This document shows positions 1 through 8,202 of a stretch of 41,143 nt of DNA, piece after piece. The notes under the pieces are model-generated. The model made no database searches. It was not told the DNA's origin and saw nothing but the letters and a program-made list of their open reading frames with translations. This DNA is from DATKWS01 sp035529435 (GTDB taxonomy: Bacteria > Krumholzibacteriota > Krumholzibacteriia > Krumholzibacteriales > Krumholzibacteriaceae): the NCBI GenBank assembly GCA_035529435.1, contig DATKWS010000094.1, forward strand, positions 1 to 41,143. Reading direction: 5' to 3'. Positions within the stretch are counted from its first letter, which is position 1. The number at the start of each line of letters is the position of its first letter. Position numbers and translations under genes: made by a program.

Positions 1-2
1 CG

Positions 3-401
3 AGGGGCATCGCCGCGGCATCGAAGGCGCGGCGCATCGTCCTGTGCTCGATCAATAATCTCGGCGCCACGGCGTGTTCCGTTCGGAATGCCGCCGCCCT
101 CGCCATCATCTGCTGCGGCACGGAGGGAGGCATGGCGGCGGAAGACATGCTCTGCGGCGGCATGCTGCTCGATCTGCTCGGCGGCGGGGTGGGGCGGGAG
201 GCGCTCGGCGATGCGGCCGGGCTGGCGCTCCGTCTCGCCCGGGGCACGGGTGAAGAGATCGAACCGCTGCTTCGCGGTTGCGACAGCGGGAGGATGCTGA
301 TACGCATGGGGCGCGTGGCGGACGTCACGTACTGCGCGCGCCGGGATATCAGCATCGTGGTTCCCGAGATGAAACAGGGAGTGATACGGGTGGCGGGCTG
401 A
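3..401 (+). CDS. comB: 2-phosphosulfolactate phosphatase (ComB family), C-terminal part
   Basis: The 5' end lies outside the window; the frame is open from position 3 to the TGA at 399-401. The visible 132 residues contain the ComB pattern of a Cys-Gly-Thr-Glu-Gly-Gly turn followed by an E-D pair and a second Cys-Gly-Gly (CCGTEGGMAAEDMLCGG). The ending, with an R-x-L-I-R-M-G segment, a YCARRD motif and IVVPEM, is also typical of the family. ComB removes phosphate from 2-phosphosulfolactate, a step known from coenzyme M synthesis in methanogens. Bacterial homologues are common and their true substrate is mostly unproven, so the enzymatic role here is inferred from family only. It lies 44 bases upstream of the thiamin fusion gene on the same strand and may be co-transcribed with it. 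Confidence 0.75.
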   Translation, partial: RGIAAASKARRIVLCSINNLGATACSVRNAAALAIICCGTEGGMAAEDMLCGGMLLDLLGGGVGREALGDAAGLALRLARGTGEEIEPLLRGCDSGRMLIRMGRVADVTYCARRDISIVVPEMKQGVIRVAG

Positions 402-445
402 CACCGTCAAGCGCGCTCCGTATTCCACCGTGCGGGAGAACTGAA

Positions 446-1519
446 ATGGGACGCTTCACATCGGGCGAGAAGGGCGTCGTGCTTCGCATTCTCGATGCGA
501 ATGCCAACAGATGTGCCGAGGGACTGCGCGTCGTCGAGGAGATCATCCGCTTCGCCGCCGGGGATAAAACGCTGCTCGTGCGGATCAAGGAAATACGGCA
601 TGCCGTCAGAACGGGGATGGGTGCCTTCACATCCGCTCCGTACCGTTTCAGGGACAGCCGCGCGGACGTCGGAAGGACGTGCACCACCGATTCGGAGCTG
701 TTGCGCGGGTCGATGGAGAATATCGCGCGGGCGAATTTCGCACGGGCCGAGGAGGCCCTCCGCGTGCTCGAGGAGTTCGGGAAGCTGACGAACGTGGAGG
801 CGGCCGAGGGTTTCAAAGCGTTGCGGTTCGAGATGTACGAGCTCGAACGGATCTTCTTCGAGGGTGCCGTTCCCCGCGGGAAGCTCCCCGACCCTCCGTT
901 TCTCTACGCGATTCTCGATCGCGCGATCGTCGCCGCCGCCGATGTCCCGGCAGCCGCCGCAGCCCTCGTGGAGGGCGGCGTGGATATACTCCAGTATCGT
1001 GCCAAAGGGGTGCCCGCCGATGAGCAGCGCGCGGACCTCCTCGCCGTCATACCGGCTGCCGCGGTGCGGGCGGTCCCGGTCATCGTGAACGACGATCCCG
1101 AGCTGGCCCTCGAGACGGGGGCGCACGGCGTGCACCTCGGGGCCCGCGATCCCGCTCCCGCCGCCGCGCGGCGGATACTGGGGCGGGACCGCATCGTCGG
1201 CGTCTCCGTGCATTCCGTTCAGGAACTCGAACGAATCGATCCCGGCGTGGTCGACTATATCGCCGTCGGGGCGATTTTCGCGTCCCCGACTAAACCCGAC
1301 GCTCCGGTAGCGGGAGTCGAATTTATCGATGCGGTCCGGGGCCTCGTCGCCTGTACACTCGTTGCCATCGGCGGCATCGACGAGCGGACGATCGATCGGG
1401 TGCTCGACCACGGAGCCGACGGCGTCGCGCTCGTCTCGGCCCTCCTGACCGGTGATATCGGGAAAAAGTGCTTTACCTTTCGATCGATCATTGATAAAAG
1501 AAGAACTGCCGCCGGTTGA
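446..1519 (+). CDS. thiE: ThiD2-ThiE fusion (HMP-phosphate kinase / thiamin-phosphate synthase)
   Basis: The 357-residue protein has two parts. Residues about 10-140 match the ThiD2 domain: a start like ILDANANRCAEGLRVVEE, a central RDSRADVG, and a second EEALRVLEEF repeat. ThiD2 is a monofunctional kinase that turns HMP phosphate into the diphosphate. Residues about 150-345 are ThiE, a TIM barrel, with QYRAKG near its start, VIVNDDPELA, GVHLGARD, GAIFASPTKP and AIGGID, which are the phosphate and magnesium binding segments. Together the fusion would make HMP diphosphate and join it to the thiazole phosphate, giving thiamin phosphate in the cytoplasm. The ATG at 446 follows a GGGAGAA ribosome site; upstream in-frame codons overlap comB and lack family similarity. 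No TPP riboswitch fits in the 44-base spacer. Confidence 0.9.
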   Translation: MGRFTSGEKGVVLRILDANANRCAEGLRVVEEIIRFAAGDKTLLVRIKEIRHAVRTGMGAFTSAPYRFRDSRADVGRTCTTDSELLRGSMENIARANFARAEEALRVLEEFGKLTNVEAAEGFKALRFEMYELERIFFEGAVPRGKLPDPPFLYAILDRAIVAAADVPAAAAALVEGGVDILQYRAKGVPADEQRADLLAVIPAAAVRAVPVIVNDDPELALETGAHGVHLGARDPAPAAARRILGRDRIVGVSVHSVQELERIDPGVVDYIAVGAIFASPTKPDAPVAGVEFIDAVRGLVACTLVAIGGIDERTIDRVLDHGADGVALVSALLTGDIGKKCFTFRSIIDKRRTAAG

Positions 1520-1588
1520 GGGCGCCCCGCATTGTCAGGGTGGCGCGAACCACCGGCCGGTACTCTGTTTTACGGGGTGGTGTGAAGC

Positions 1589-3763
1589 ATGGCGGGAAAG
1601 CGGGCGATCACGAAGGGCATCGTCCTGTTGCTCTCATCCATCTTTATCGGTGTCGCACTGGTGTCGTTCGACCCGCGGGACTGGGGTTCGTTCTGGAAGG
1701 TGCGCAACCTCTGCGGTCCCGCCGGAGCCGTCCTCGCCGGATCGCTCCGTTCCGTGTTCGGCTGGATCCTCTCGTGGTATTTTCCATTCCTACTCGGCTA
1801 CTGGGGCATACAGAGTTTCCGCGGCGCATCCATGAAGGCGGGGGGCAGGAGGTTGATCAATCTCTTCCTCCTCGTTTGGATCATCGCCGCTCTCGCAGCA
1901 CTGGGAGATGCTGAGCAGGCCGGCGGCATGGTCGGGGTGAGGACCGCCCGGTTCCTCGGGTTGGTGCTGGGACGTATTGGCTCGATCCTCGTGCTCGCCG
2001 GAATTCTCATCGTGATCGCGCTGCTCCTCTTTTTCGGATCGGTGAAGTGTATCGTGGAATCGTTCAGAAAACTATCTTCGAAACTCGGCACATACGCAGA
2101 CAGGGCGCGAGCGGGTCTCGCCGGGTGGTCGCGCCGCCGCACACGTAGACGGCGACCACGGGAAGAAGAGATCGAGCAGCCCGTCGTGCGGGAAGAGGCG
2201 TATAGCGTCCAAGTCGATGCCGGTCCCGTGAAGATCTCGGTTCCGGAGCCGAGGACTCCCGCCCCGAAACGCGCATCCCCGCCGAAGCCCCGTGCCTTCG
2301 TTCCGCATTCCGGCGCTGAGAAGGCGCCGCTCCCCGATATAGTCATTCTCGACGACTATCCGGACAGCACCGCGCCGTACCGCCGCGAGGATCTCATCGC
2401 ACGGTCCGAGGTGATCGAGTCGAAACTCAAGGATTACGGGCTCGAAGGGAAGGTGAAGGAGGTACGTCCGGGACCGGTGGTGACCACGTTCGAGTACGTG
2501 CCGGCGCCGGGCGTGCGCGTGAGCCAGATCGCGAGCCGGTCCGACGATATATCGCTTGCACTCGCCGCGCGTGCGATCCGCATACAGGCGCCGATTCCGG
2601 GGAAGGGAGCCGTCGGCATCGAGGTCCCCAATCCGGAGATGCGCATCGTTCCCCTGCGCGAGATGATGGAGCAGTACCCGTCCGGTGATGATGGGCTCAA
2701 CATCGCGCTGGGAAAGACGGTCACCGGTGAGCCGTACTTCGCCGATCTCGCCGATATGCCGCATCTTCTTATCGCCGGCGCCACGGGCAGCGGAAAGAGC
2801 GTCTGCATCAACTCGATCATATGCTCCCTCCTGTTCCACCACACACCGGCGACCTGCCGCTTTATCCTGGTCGACCCGAAGCGTCTCGAGCTGAACACGT
2901 ACAATGGAATTCCGCACCTGCTCCACCCCGTGATCACCGAGGCGCGGGATTCTCTCAAGGTGCTGCAATGGCTGACGATCGAGATGGAGCAGCGGTACAA
3001 ATTGCTCGCATCGGTCGGCGTCAAGAATATACAGGGCTTCAACCGGAAGGTCGGCAAGGGAACGGTCACCTCTCCCGAGACGGGCGAGAAGCTGGCCACA
3101 CTGCCGTACTATGTCACCGTGATCGACGAGCTGGCCGATATCATGGTAACGATGGGCAACGAGATCTATCCGCCGATCACGAGGCTGTCCCAGATGGCGC
3201 GCGCCGTCGGGATCCACCTCGTATTCGCCACGCAACGGCCGTCCGTAGACGTCGTGACCGGTCTGATAAAGGCGAACTTCCCGTCGCGCATCGCATTCCA
3301 GGTGACGTCGAAGACCGACTCGCGGACCATTCTCGATGTCAACGGGGCGGAAAAACTGCTCGGCAACGGGGACATGCTGTATCTTCCGAAGAATCTTCCA
3401 GCCCCGATCAGGATCCAGGGAGCGTTCATCTCGGAAGCCGAGACGGTGCGGGTGGCCGAGTACTGGAAGGACTTCCAGGATGATGGTATCGCCGAGATCG
3501 ATTTCTTCGAGGAGCGGGCCGACGCGGCCGGCGAGGATGCCGAGATCGACGATGATCTGTTCAACAAGGCGAAGGAACTGGTGATCATGCACCAGCAGGG
3601 TTCGATATCGCTCGTCCAGCGGCGTCTCAGGGTGGGGTACGCGAGGGCGGCGCGCCTCATCGACATGCTCGAACAATCGGGTGTCGTCGGACCCTTCGAG
3701 GGAAGCAAGGCCAGACAGGTCCTGGTGAGTCGAGAGGACTATGAGCGGAGCAGGTACGGATAA
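1589..3763 (+). CDS. ftsK: DNA translocase FtsK/SpoIIIE
   Basis: The 724-residue protein is a septum-located, ATP-driven DNA pump that clears and aligns chromosome termini at division. Four hydrophobic segments occupy roughly residues 8-27, 45-75, 88-106 and 118-150. A very basic stretch (SRRRTRRRRPR, about 180-190) and a short Pro-rich linker follow; the linker is much shorter than in E. coli FtsK and closer to SpoIIIE. The motor has Walker A GATGSGKS near residue 396, followed by LVDPKRLEL, the Walker B-type VIDELAD, and FATQRPSVDVVTG. The C-terminal gamma winged-helix domain (about 655-724) contains GSISLVQRRLRVGYARAARL, which in homologues reads KOPS and activates XerD. The ATG at 1589 follows GGGGTGG. 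It overlaps rimO by 23 bases. Confidence 0.96.
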   Translation: MAGKRAITKGIVLLLSSIFIGVALVSFDPRDWGSFWKVRNLCGPAGAVLAGSLRSVFGWILSWYFPFLLGYWGIQSFRGASMKAGGRRLINLFLLVWIIAALAALGDAEQAGGMVGVRTARFLGLVLGRIGSILVLAGILIVIALLLFFGSVKCIVESFRKLSSKLGTYADRARAGLAGWSRRRTRRRRPREEEIEQPVVREEAYSVQVDAGPVKISVPEPRTPAPKRASPPKPRAFVPHSGAEKAPLPDIVILDDYPDSTAPYRREDLIARSEVIESKLKDYGLEGKVKEVRPGPVVTTFEYVPAPGVRVSQIASRSDDISLALAARAIRIQAPIPGKGAVGIEVPNPEMRIVPLREMMEQYPSGDDGLNIALGKTVTGEPYFADLADMPHLLIAGATGSGKSVCINSIICSLLFHHTPATCRFILVDPKRLELNTYNGIPHLLHPVITEARDSLKVLQWLTIEMEQRYKLLASVGVKNIQGFNRKVGKGTVTSPETGEKLATLPYYVTVIDELADIMVTMGNEIYPPITRLSQMARAVGIHLVFATQRPSVDVVTGLIKANFPSRIAFQVTSKTDSRTILDVNGAEKLLGNGDMLYLPKNLPAPIRIQGAFISEAETVRVAEYWKDFQDDGIAEIDFFEERADAAGEDAEIDDDLFNKAKELVIMHQQGSISLVQRRLRVGYARAARLIDMLEQSGVVGPFEGSKARQVLVSREDYERSRYG

Positions 3764-5087
3764 CCCACGAGCCACCTACTATTTCTTCAACCTCGGTTGT
3801 CCCAAAAATCTCGTTGATGCGGAGCGGGTTGCTTCCCGGTTGGAGGAGGCCGGCTGGCGTATGGCCTCTTCACCCGACGGTGCCCGGCTGCTGGTCGTGA
3901 CGACCTGCGCCTTTATCACCAGGGCGGAGGAGGAATCGATCGAGGAGATTCTCCGTGTTGCATCGCACAAGCAACCATGGCAGCACCTCGCCGTTCTCGG
4001 GTGTCTCGTCTCCCGCGAGGGGGAGCGCCTGCCGGAGCTGTTTCCCGAGGTCGACACCTTTCTTTCCGTCGAGGGCATGGAGCATCTCGCCGAGATGGTG
4101 GAGCTTCCGGTGAACGGGCGGCCCCGCGCCCCGCTGCACGCCGCGAACCGGATGAGACGGCGGCTGTTCACACCGCCCCATGTCGCCTACCTGAAGATCG
4201 CGGAGGGGTGTTCGAACCGGTGTTGCTACTGCACGATCCCGGGGATCAGGGGCCCGCTCACGAGCAGGTCGCCGGATGAGATCATCGAGGAGGCTGTATG
4301 GCTCGTCGGCCGGGGAGTACGGGAGATCGTGCTCGTCGCCCAGGATACCGCCGCCTGGGGGGCAGATTCCGGGGACGGACGTTCGCTGTGGGGGCTGATG
4401 AAATCACTCTCCGCGGCGGTCGCTCCGGTCTGGATACGGCTGATGTATCTCCATCCCGCCCATATCGATCTCGACCGGCTCGTCAGTCTCCTCGAGGGGG
4501 ATGTGATCTGCCGCTATGTGGATATACCGATTCAGCACGTTTCGAACGGCGTATTACGCGGGATGGGCCGCCGTTACGGGAAAACCGACCTGGAACGGCT
4601 GTTCGGCGCGCTTCGTTCCAGGGTCGACCATCTCGTCATACGGACATCGGTCATGGTCGGTTTTCCGGGTGAATCAGTCGCCGATTTAGAGGATCTCGCG
4701 GAATTTCTCGAAACATACGAGTTCGACCATGTCGGTGTTTTCACCTTTTCCCCCGAGCGCGGGACCCCGGCGGCGAGACTGAAGGGCCGCGTTGCCGCAG
4801 CCGAGGCCGTCCGGCGCAGGAACGAGATCCTTGAAATCCAGATGGATGTTTCGCACCGTTTGCTCGAGTCGCGGGTCGGAGGCGTGGAAACGATCCTCGT
4901 CGATGAACTGATACCGCCCGCCGATGCCCCACGGTCCGGGATCTGGGGGGTGGGAAGGTTCTACGGGCAAGCGTATGAAGTCGATGGAGTAACGTTTCTC
5001 GGTGGAGAGCCCCGCCGGCCGGGTGCGCTCGTTCCCGGGCGCATCGAGCATGCGGAGGCGTACGATCTGTTCGCCCGGGTAATTTGA
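3741..5087 (+). CDS. rimO: Ribosomal protein S12 methylthiotransferase RimO
   Basis: The 448-residue radical SAM methylthiotransferase adds a methylthio group to the conserved aspartate of ribosomal protein S12. The N-terminal MTTase domain holds the three cysteines of the auxiliary iron-sulfur cluster, in NLGCPKN, VTTCAF and LGCLV. The radical SAM domain has the CxxxCxxC motif as CSNRCCYC near residue 156, followed by IPGIRGPLTSR, and later IPIQHVSNGVL and MVGFPGES. A C-terminal TRAM domain (about 375-448) is present. The NLGCPKN start and the GPLTSR segment favour RimO over the tRNA enzyme MiaB, whose equivalent reads GxxxSR with a different N-terminus. The start lies inside the end of ftsK, so the two are probably translationally coupled. 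Confidence 0.95.
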   Translation: MSGAGTDNPRATYYFFNLGCPKNLVDAERVASRLEEAGWRMASSPDGARLLVVTTCAFITRAEEESIEEILRVASHKQPWQHLAVLGCLVSREGERLPELFPEVDTFLSVEGMEHLAEMVELPVNGRPRAPLHAANRMRRRLFTPPHVAYLKIAEGCSNRCCYCTIPGIRGPLTSRSPDEIIEEAVWLVGRGVREIVLVAQDTAAWGADSGDGRSLWGLMKSLSAAVAPVWIRLMYLHPAHIDLDRLVSLLEGDVICRYVDIPIQHVSNGVLRGMGRRYGKTDLERLFGALRSRVDHLVIRTSVMVGFPGESVADLEDLAEFLETYEFDHVGVFTFSPERGTPAARLKGRVAAAEAVRRRNEILEIQMDVSHRLLESRVGGVETILVDELIPPADAPRSGIWGVGRFYGQAYEVDGVTFLGGEPRRPGALVPGRIEHAEAYDLFARVI

Positions 5088-5095
5088 GATTTCGA

Positions 5096-5126
5096 TTGAC
5101 ATTTTTTCGTCGCTCGGGGGTATAAT
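5096..5126 (+). promoter_or_regulatory. Sigma-70-type promoter for the bamD-polA-prfB-lysS gene run
   Basis: A perfect TTGACA (5096-5101) and a perfect TATAAT (5121-5126) lie in the 113-base gap between rimO and the next gene. The spacer is 19 bases, longer than the optimal 17, which may lower its strength. Transcription would begin near 5133 and give a leader of about 68 bases. It is the best promoter match in the window. Confidence 0.65.
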
Positions 5127-5200
5127 CTATTGTACGCACGTGGTTTGAACTTGACCACGACACGGCTGGATATTTTATTGAACGGTATGGAGGTTGCCCG

Positions 5201-5893
5201 GTGAGGGTTTTTCGATATAGCACAGGATTTTCGTACTTTCTCCGTCTTACCTGCATGGTGGCGCTGCTTGCCGTCTTGACAACCACCAGTGCCCCATCCG
5301 AGCCCGAGGAACGGATTCCGACCAATTTCGAAATGCTCGAGAAGACCGCGGCGACTGCCGTTGAAGAGCTCCTTGCGAATATGCCGGCCGTTCAGCGGGG
5401 GACCGCGATCGAACTGAAGAAGGCTCGAGGTGTCGGTGAGATCGATTTCGTTTTCGAGAACGTATTGCTCATGCGGATGCAGGAGGCAGGATTCCGCGTC
5501 TCCATCGAGAAGGCCGAGGAGGCGAAGGAGCAGCGGGACGATCCGGGCTACCGGCTGTCCTTCCAGGTCATCAGGATGTCCCTCGCCTACACGAGAATCG
5601 GAAGACGGTACTGGTTCGGGGCCAAGGAGGTCGAGCGTCTCACCGAGATCGGTATCTTCGTGCAGCTCGTCGATCTCGATTCCGGCGACATCGTGTGGGT
5701 CGGCGATGCCCAGAAGAAACATCAGGACACGATTCGTTACGGGCAGCTCAGGGCGGTGGAGGAGGAACAGTATGCATTCACCAGACCGGAGCGTGACGAA
5801 CTGCGGTGGAGCCGACTGGTAGAACCGATCATCGTGACGGGCATCATAAGCGGACTGGTGTATCTATTCTTTTCCAATCAGAGTAATGAGTAG
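5201..5893 (+). CDS. Unrecognised envelope protein with signal peptide and C-terminal hydrophobic tail
   Basis: I do not recognise the family of this 230-residue protein. It begins with a short basic stretch and a hydrophobic segment (about residues 10-30) that fits a signal peptide or anchor. The soluble middle is a mixed alpha/beta region that loosely recalls outer-membrane-associated FlgO/CsgG-like domains: a helix with EELLANMPA, then strands around GYRLSFQVIRMSLAYTRIG, then a FVQLVDLDSGDIVWVG strand pair. That resemblance is only an impression. Residues about 207-225 form a second hydrophobic segment, and the protein ends in SNQSNE. The GTG start is chosen because GGAGG lies 7 bases before it. 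It overlaps a TPR lipoprotein gene by 8 bases and precedes bamD, which suggests an envelope role. Confidence 0.75.
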   Translation: MRVFRYSTGFSYFLRLTCMVALLAVLTTTSAPSEPEERIPTNFEMLEKTAATAVEELLANMPAVQRGTAIELKKARGVGEIDFVFENVLLMRMQEAGFRVSIEKAEEAKEQRDDPGYRLSFQVIRMSLAYTRIGRRYWFGAKEVERLTEIGIFVQLVDLDSGDIVWVGDAQKKHQDTIRYGQLRAVEEEQYAFTRPERDELRWSRLVEPIIVTGIISGLVYLFFSNQSNE

Positions 5894-6848
5894 GGCGAAT
5901 ACGAGAGGGGCTCAGCGTATCGGTCCCCGTTTCTCCGTGGTGCGCATTCTGCTGGTATGCGCCGCCGCGGCGGCGGTTCTGGCCGTTGCCTGCGAAAAGA
6001 GGACCGTTCTCGATGAAGCGCGAGGGGAGTTCGACGCGGGCCGCTACCGTGAGGCGGTATATAGACTGCACCATCATGTCAAGAAGGGCGGCGCTGCGAC
6101 ACCCGATCTTCTCCTGCTCGAGGCACAATGCTGGCTCCGGCTCGAAGTCGAAGCGGAAGCGGAGGATGCACTCTCACGCGTGGTGCGGCTCGATTCGACC
6201 TATGTGCCACGGGTGGCCGGCCTTCTCCGCGACGAAGCGGTTGCCAGTATGGAGTCGGGGTACACGGCGCGGGGGCGGCGGTTCATACTGCGGGCGGTCG
6301 AGTATGATTCATCGCTGGATTTCGGTGGTTTCAACGCGATCGCCGGCGAACTGCTTCTCGAGAAAAAGCGTTTCGCCGGGGCGATGAACTATTTCCGGCG
6401 GTACCTGGAAAACCACCCGGACACGACCGGCGCCGCCGCGATCATGCTGAACCTCGGCGAGGCGTACGAAGGTCAGGGAATGCGCGAGGAGGCGACCGCC
6501 CTGTATCGTCAATTCCAGGATCGGTATCCGAAGAGCCGCCTCAATACAACCGTGGACTGGAAACTCGAGAATCTCCTCTTCACGTGGGGCGAGGAGCTGT
6601 ACGCGAACGGTGAGGACGGGAAGGCCGAGAGCGTTCTTACCGAGCTTGCGCGTTCGGCGGACAATCCCCTCGTTCGGGAGAAGATCTACTTCATCCTCGG
6701 CGAGATCAACGAGCGGAGGGCGGATTTCGAGCGGGCGATTCATTTCTACACCGAGGTGGTCCACCTGAACCTCGGTTCGAGAGGCAGACTCGTTGCCCTT
6801 GCAAAGGAAAGGATTGAGAGACTTGAACAAACGCGGATTAAACAGTAA
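5886..6848 (+). CDS. TPR-repeat lipoprotein
   Basis: The 320-residue protein has a lipoprotein-type leader: basic N-terminus, hydrophobic run RILLVCAAAAAVLAVA, then Cys36 as the likely lipidated residue, followed by Glu at +2. The mature part is a chain of tetratricopeptide-like helix pairs: FDAGRYREAVYRL (about 52-64), LRLEVEAEAEDAL (about 84-96), KRFAGAMNYFRRYLENHPDT (about 160-179), QGMREEATALYRQFQDRYP (about 197-215), and RADFERAIHFYTEVVHL (about 285-301). Such proteins act as scaffolds, often with the Bam complex or cell-wall machines. It overlaps the unknown gene upstream and bamD downstream, so a BamD-like or Bam-associated function is plausible but unproven. Confidence 0.85.
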   Translation: MSRANTRGAQRIGPRFSVVRILLVCAAAAAVLAVACEKRTVLDEARGEFDAGRYREAVYRLHHHVKKGGAATPDLLLLEAQCWLRLEVEAEAEDALSRVVRLDSTYVPRVAGLLRDEAVASMESGYTARGRRFILRAVEYDSSLDFGGFNAIAGELLLEKKRFAGAMNYFRRYLENHPDTTGAAAIMLNLGEAYEGQGMREEATALYRQFQDRYPKSRLNTTVDWKLENLLFTWGEELYANGEDGKAESVLTELARSADNPLVREKIYFILGEINERRADFERAIHFYTEVVHLNLGSRGRLVALAKERIERLEQTRIKQ

Positions 6849-7611
6849 CACGTACATATACATCGTATGCTTTCTGGTTCTGACTCTCGTCGCTTCGTGC
6901 GGGGGGCCGTACAAGGCGCGGCCGGTCAATCTCCCGAACGAGAAATTGGCGATCGCCGACATGCTCTTCCAGCGGGAAAAGTACACGGACGCGGCCGTCG
7001 AGTACAAGGATTTCCTCGCTTCGTTCGCGGGGGATGAGCGGAGCGATTACGCCCAGTTCAGGGTGGCCGAGTGTTATCGCATGGACGAGGACTACGCGCT
7101 CGCGGCCGTGGAGTACCGGATCCTCATCAACGATTTCAGCTACAGTGATTACATCGACGATGCATTCTTCCTCGAGGGGCTGTGCGCATTCGGGCAAGCA
7201 CCCAGGATCGAGCGCGACCAGTCCAAGACGTTCGAGGCGTTGGGCAGGATCACGCGATTCCTCCAACTCTTTCCCGACAGTCCCCGCAGGGCGGAGGCGG
7301 AAAAGATGCTCGCCGAGATACACGATCGTCTTGGCGAGAAGGCATTCGACGCGGCGAGGCTCTACCACTCGAAGAAACGCTTCGCGGCGGCGATGCTCTA
7401 CTACGACAAGGTTATCGATAACTACCCGGGAACCGTCTGGACGGGCAGGAGCCATTACTACCGGGGGATCATTCTCGAGGAGAGGGGAGAACGGGAAGGG
7501 GCGGTCCGCGAATACGGCAAGGCGGTCGCCTCGCAATTCGAGTTCGACGAGAAAAGTGACGCAGTGACGCATCTCGAAAATCTGACCGGAGGGGACTCCG
7601 GTGGAGCGTAA
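6823..7611 (+). CDS. bamD: Outer membrane assembly lipoprotein BamD
   Basis: The TTG start at 6823 gives a 262-residue protein with a lipoprotein signal: basic start MNKRGLN, hydrophobic run and lipobox VASC with Cys26. Gly at +2 would allow Lol-dependent transfer to the outer membrane. The mature part is built of TPR-like repeats typical of BamD/YfiO: LFQREKYTDAAVEYKDFL, YAQFRVAECYRMDEDYALAA, the ITRFLQLFPDSPRRAEAEKM segment, and KKRFAAAMLYYDKVIDNYPG. BamD binds BamA and substrate signals during beta-barrel insertion; bamA itself is at 20448. TTG codons at 6793 and 6814 are alternative starts, but the AAAGGA at 6808-6813 is best placed for 6823. It overlaps the TPR gene upstream by 26 bases and nadD by 11. 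Confidence 0.88.
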   Translation: MNKRGLNSNTYIYIVCFLVLTLVASCGGPYKARPVNLPNEKLAIADMLFQREKYTDAAVEYKDFLASFAGDERSDYAQFRVAECYRMDEDYALAAVEYRILINDFSYSDYIDDAFFLEGLCAFGQAPRIERDQSKTFEALGRITRFLQLFPDSPRRAEAEKMLAEIHDRLGEKAFDAARLYHSKKRFAAAMLYYDKVIDNYPGTVWTGRSHYYRGIILEERGEREGAVREYGKAVASQFEFDEKSDAVTHLENLTGGDSGGA

Positions 7612-8200
7612 CAGAAAGATAGGGCTATTCGGCGGATCGTTCGATCCACTTCACATGGGACATCTCATACTCGCCGAGATGGCGGCGGACTTCGCCGGTC
7701 TGGGTCGCGTTCTCTTCATTCCAACGGCGGTGCCGCCGCACAAGCGCCGGAACGATCTCACGCCGTTCGAAATGCGCAGGCGTATCGTGGAGATCGGCAT
7801 CGCGGGTAATCCCCGCTTCGAGCTCTCGCTCCTCGAGGGTAAGACGGATGTCTCGTACACGTACCAATCGATCCTTCACTTCCAACGGCAGGGTTTGGGC
7901 AGGGAAGAGATACACCTGCTCGTCGGCGGCGATTCGCTCGCGGAGATTGCCTCGTGGCGGCACCCCGAGGAGATATGCCGTCATGCCACCATCGTCGCCA
8001 TGCAGCGTCCCGGCCATGAGGACGTCTCATATTTCCCGGAGGGCGCCGCGGTGATCGTTCTGGAGAGTGGGAGCAACGCGATCTCATCGAGCGAGATACG
8101 GTGGCGCGTACGTGAGGGGCGGTCGATACGCTACCTCGTGCCCGATGCGGTTGCGCAGTTCATAGAGGAGCACGCCCTGTACAGGACGCCCGAAGGGTAG
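7601..8200 (+). CDS. nadD: Nicotinate-nucleotide adenylyltransferase NadD
   Basis: The 199-residue enzyme transfers AMP from ATP to nicotinate mononucleotide, giving deamido-NAD in the cytoplasm. The nucleotidyltransferase signature GLFGGSFDPLHMGH lies at residues 8-21 and contains the HxGH motif. Next come IPTAVPPHKR, with its conserved Pro-Pro-His-Lys, the FEMRRRI segment, and the C-terminal ISSSEIR motif that binds ATP phosphates. The length is typical. The GTG start has GGAGGGG upstream and overlaps the end of bamD. NadB, for an earlier step of the same pathway, is encoded at 31630. Confidence 0.95.
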   Translation: MERNRKIGLFGGSFDPLHMGHLILAEMAADFAGLGRVLFIPTAVPPHKRRNDLTPFEMRRRIVEIGIAGNPRFELSLLEGKTDVSYTYQSILHFQRQGLGREEIHLLVGGDSLAEIASWRHPEEICRHATIVAMQRPGHEDVSYFPEGAAVIVLESGSNAISSSEIRWRVREGRSIRYLVPDAVAQFIEEHALYRTPEG

Positions 8201-8202
8201 GT

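Noticed and set aside
402..445. A TPP riboswitch before the thiamin fusion gene
   Set aside because: The spacer is only 44 bases, too short for the aptamer, and has none of its conserved blocks.
2072..3775. A 567-codon open frame on the minus strand opposite ftsK
   Set aside because: Its translation shows no domain or membrane pattern, and the plus strand encodes an unmistakable FtsK. Long antisense frames are expected at this GC content.
3741..5087. Annotation of rimO as the tRNA methylthiotransferase miaB
   Set aside because: The NLGCPKN start, the GPLTSR segment and overall motif spacing fit RimO better.
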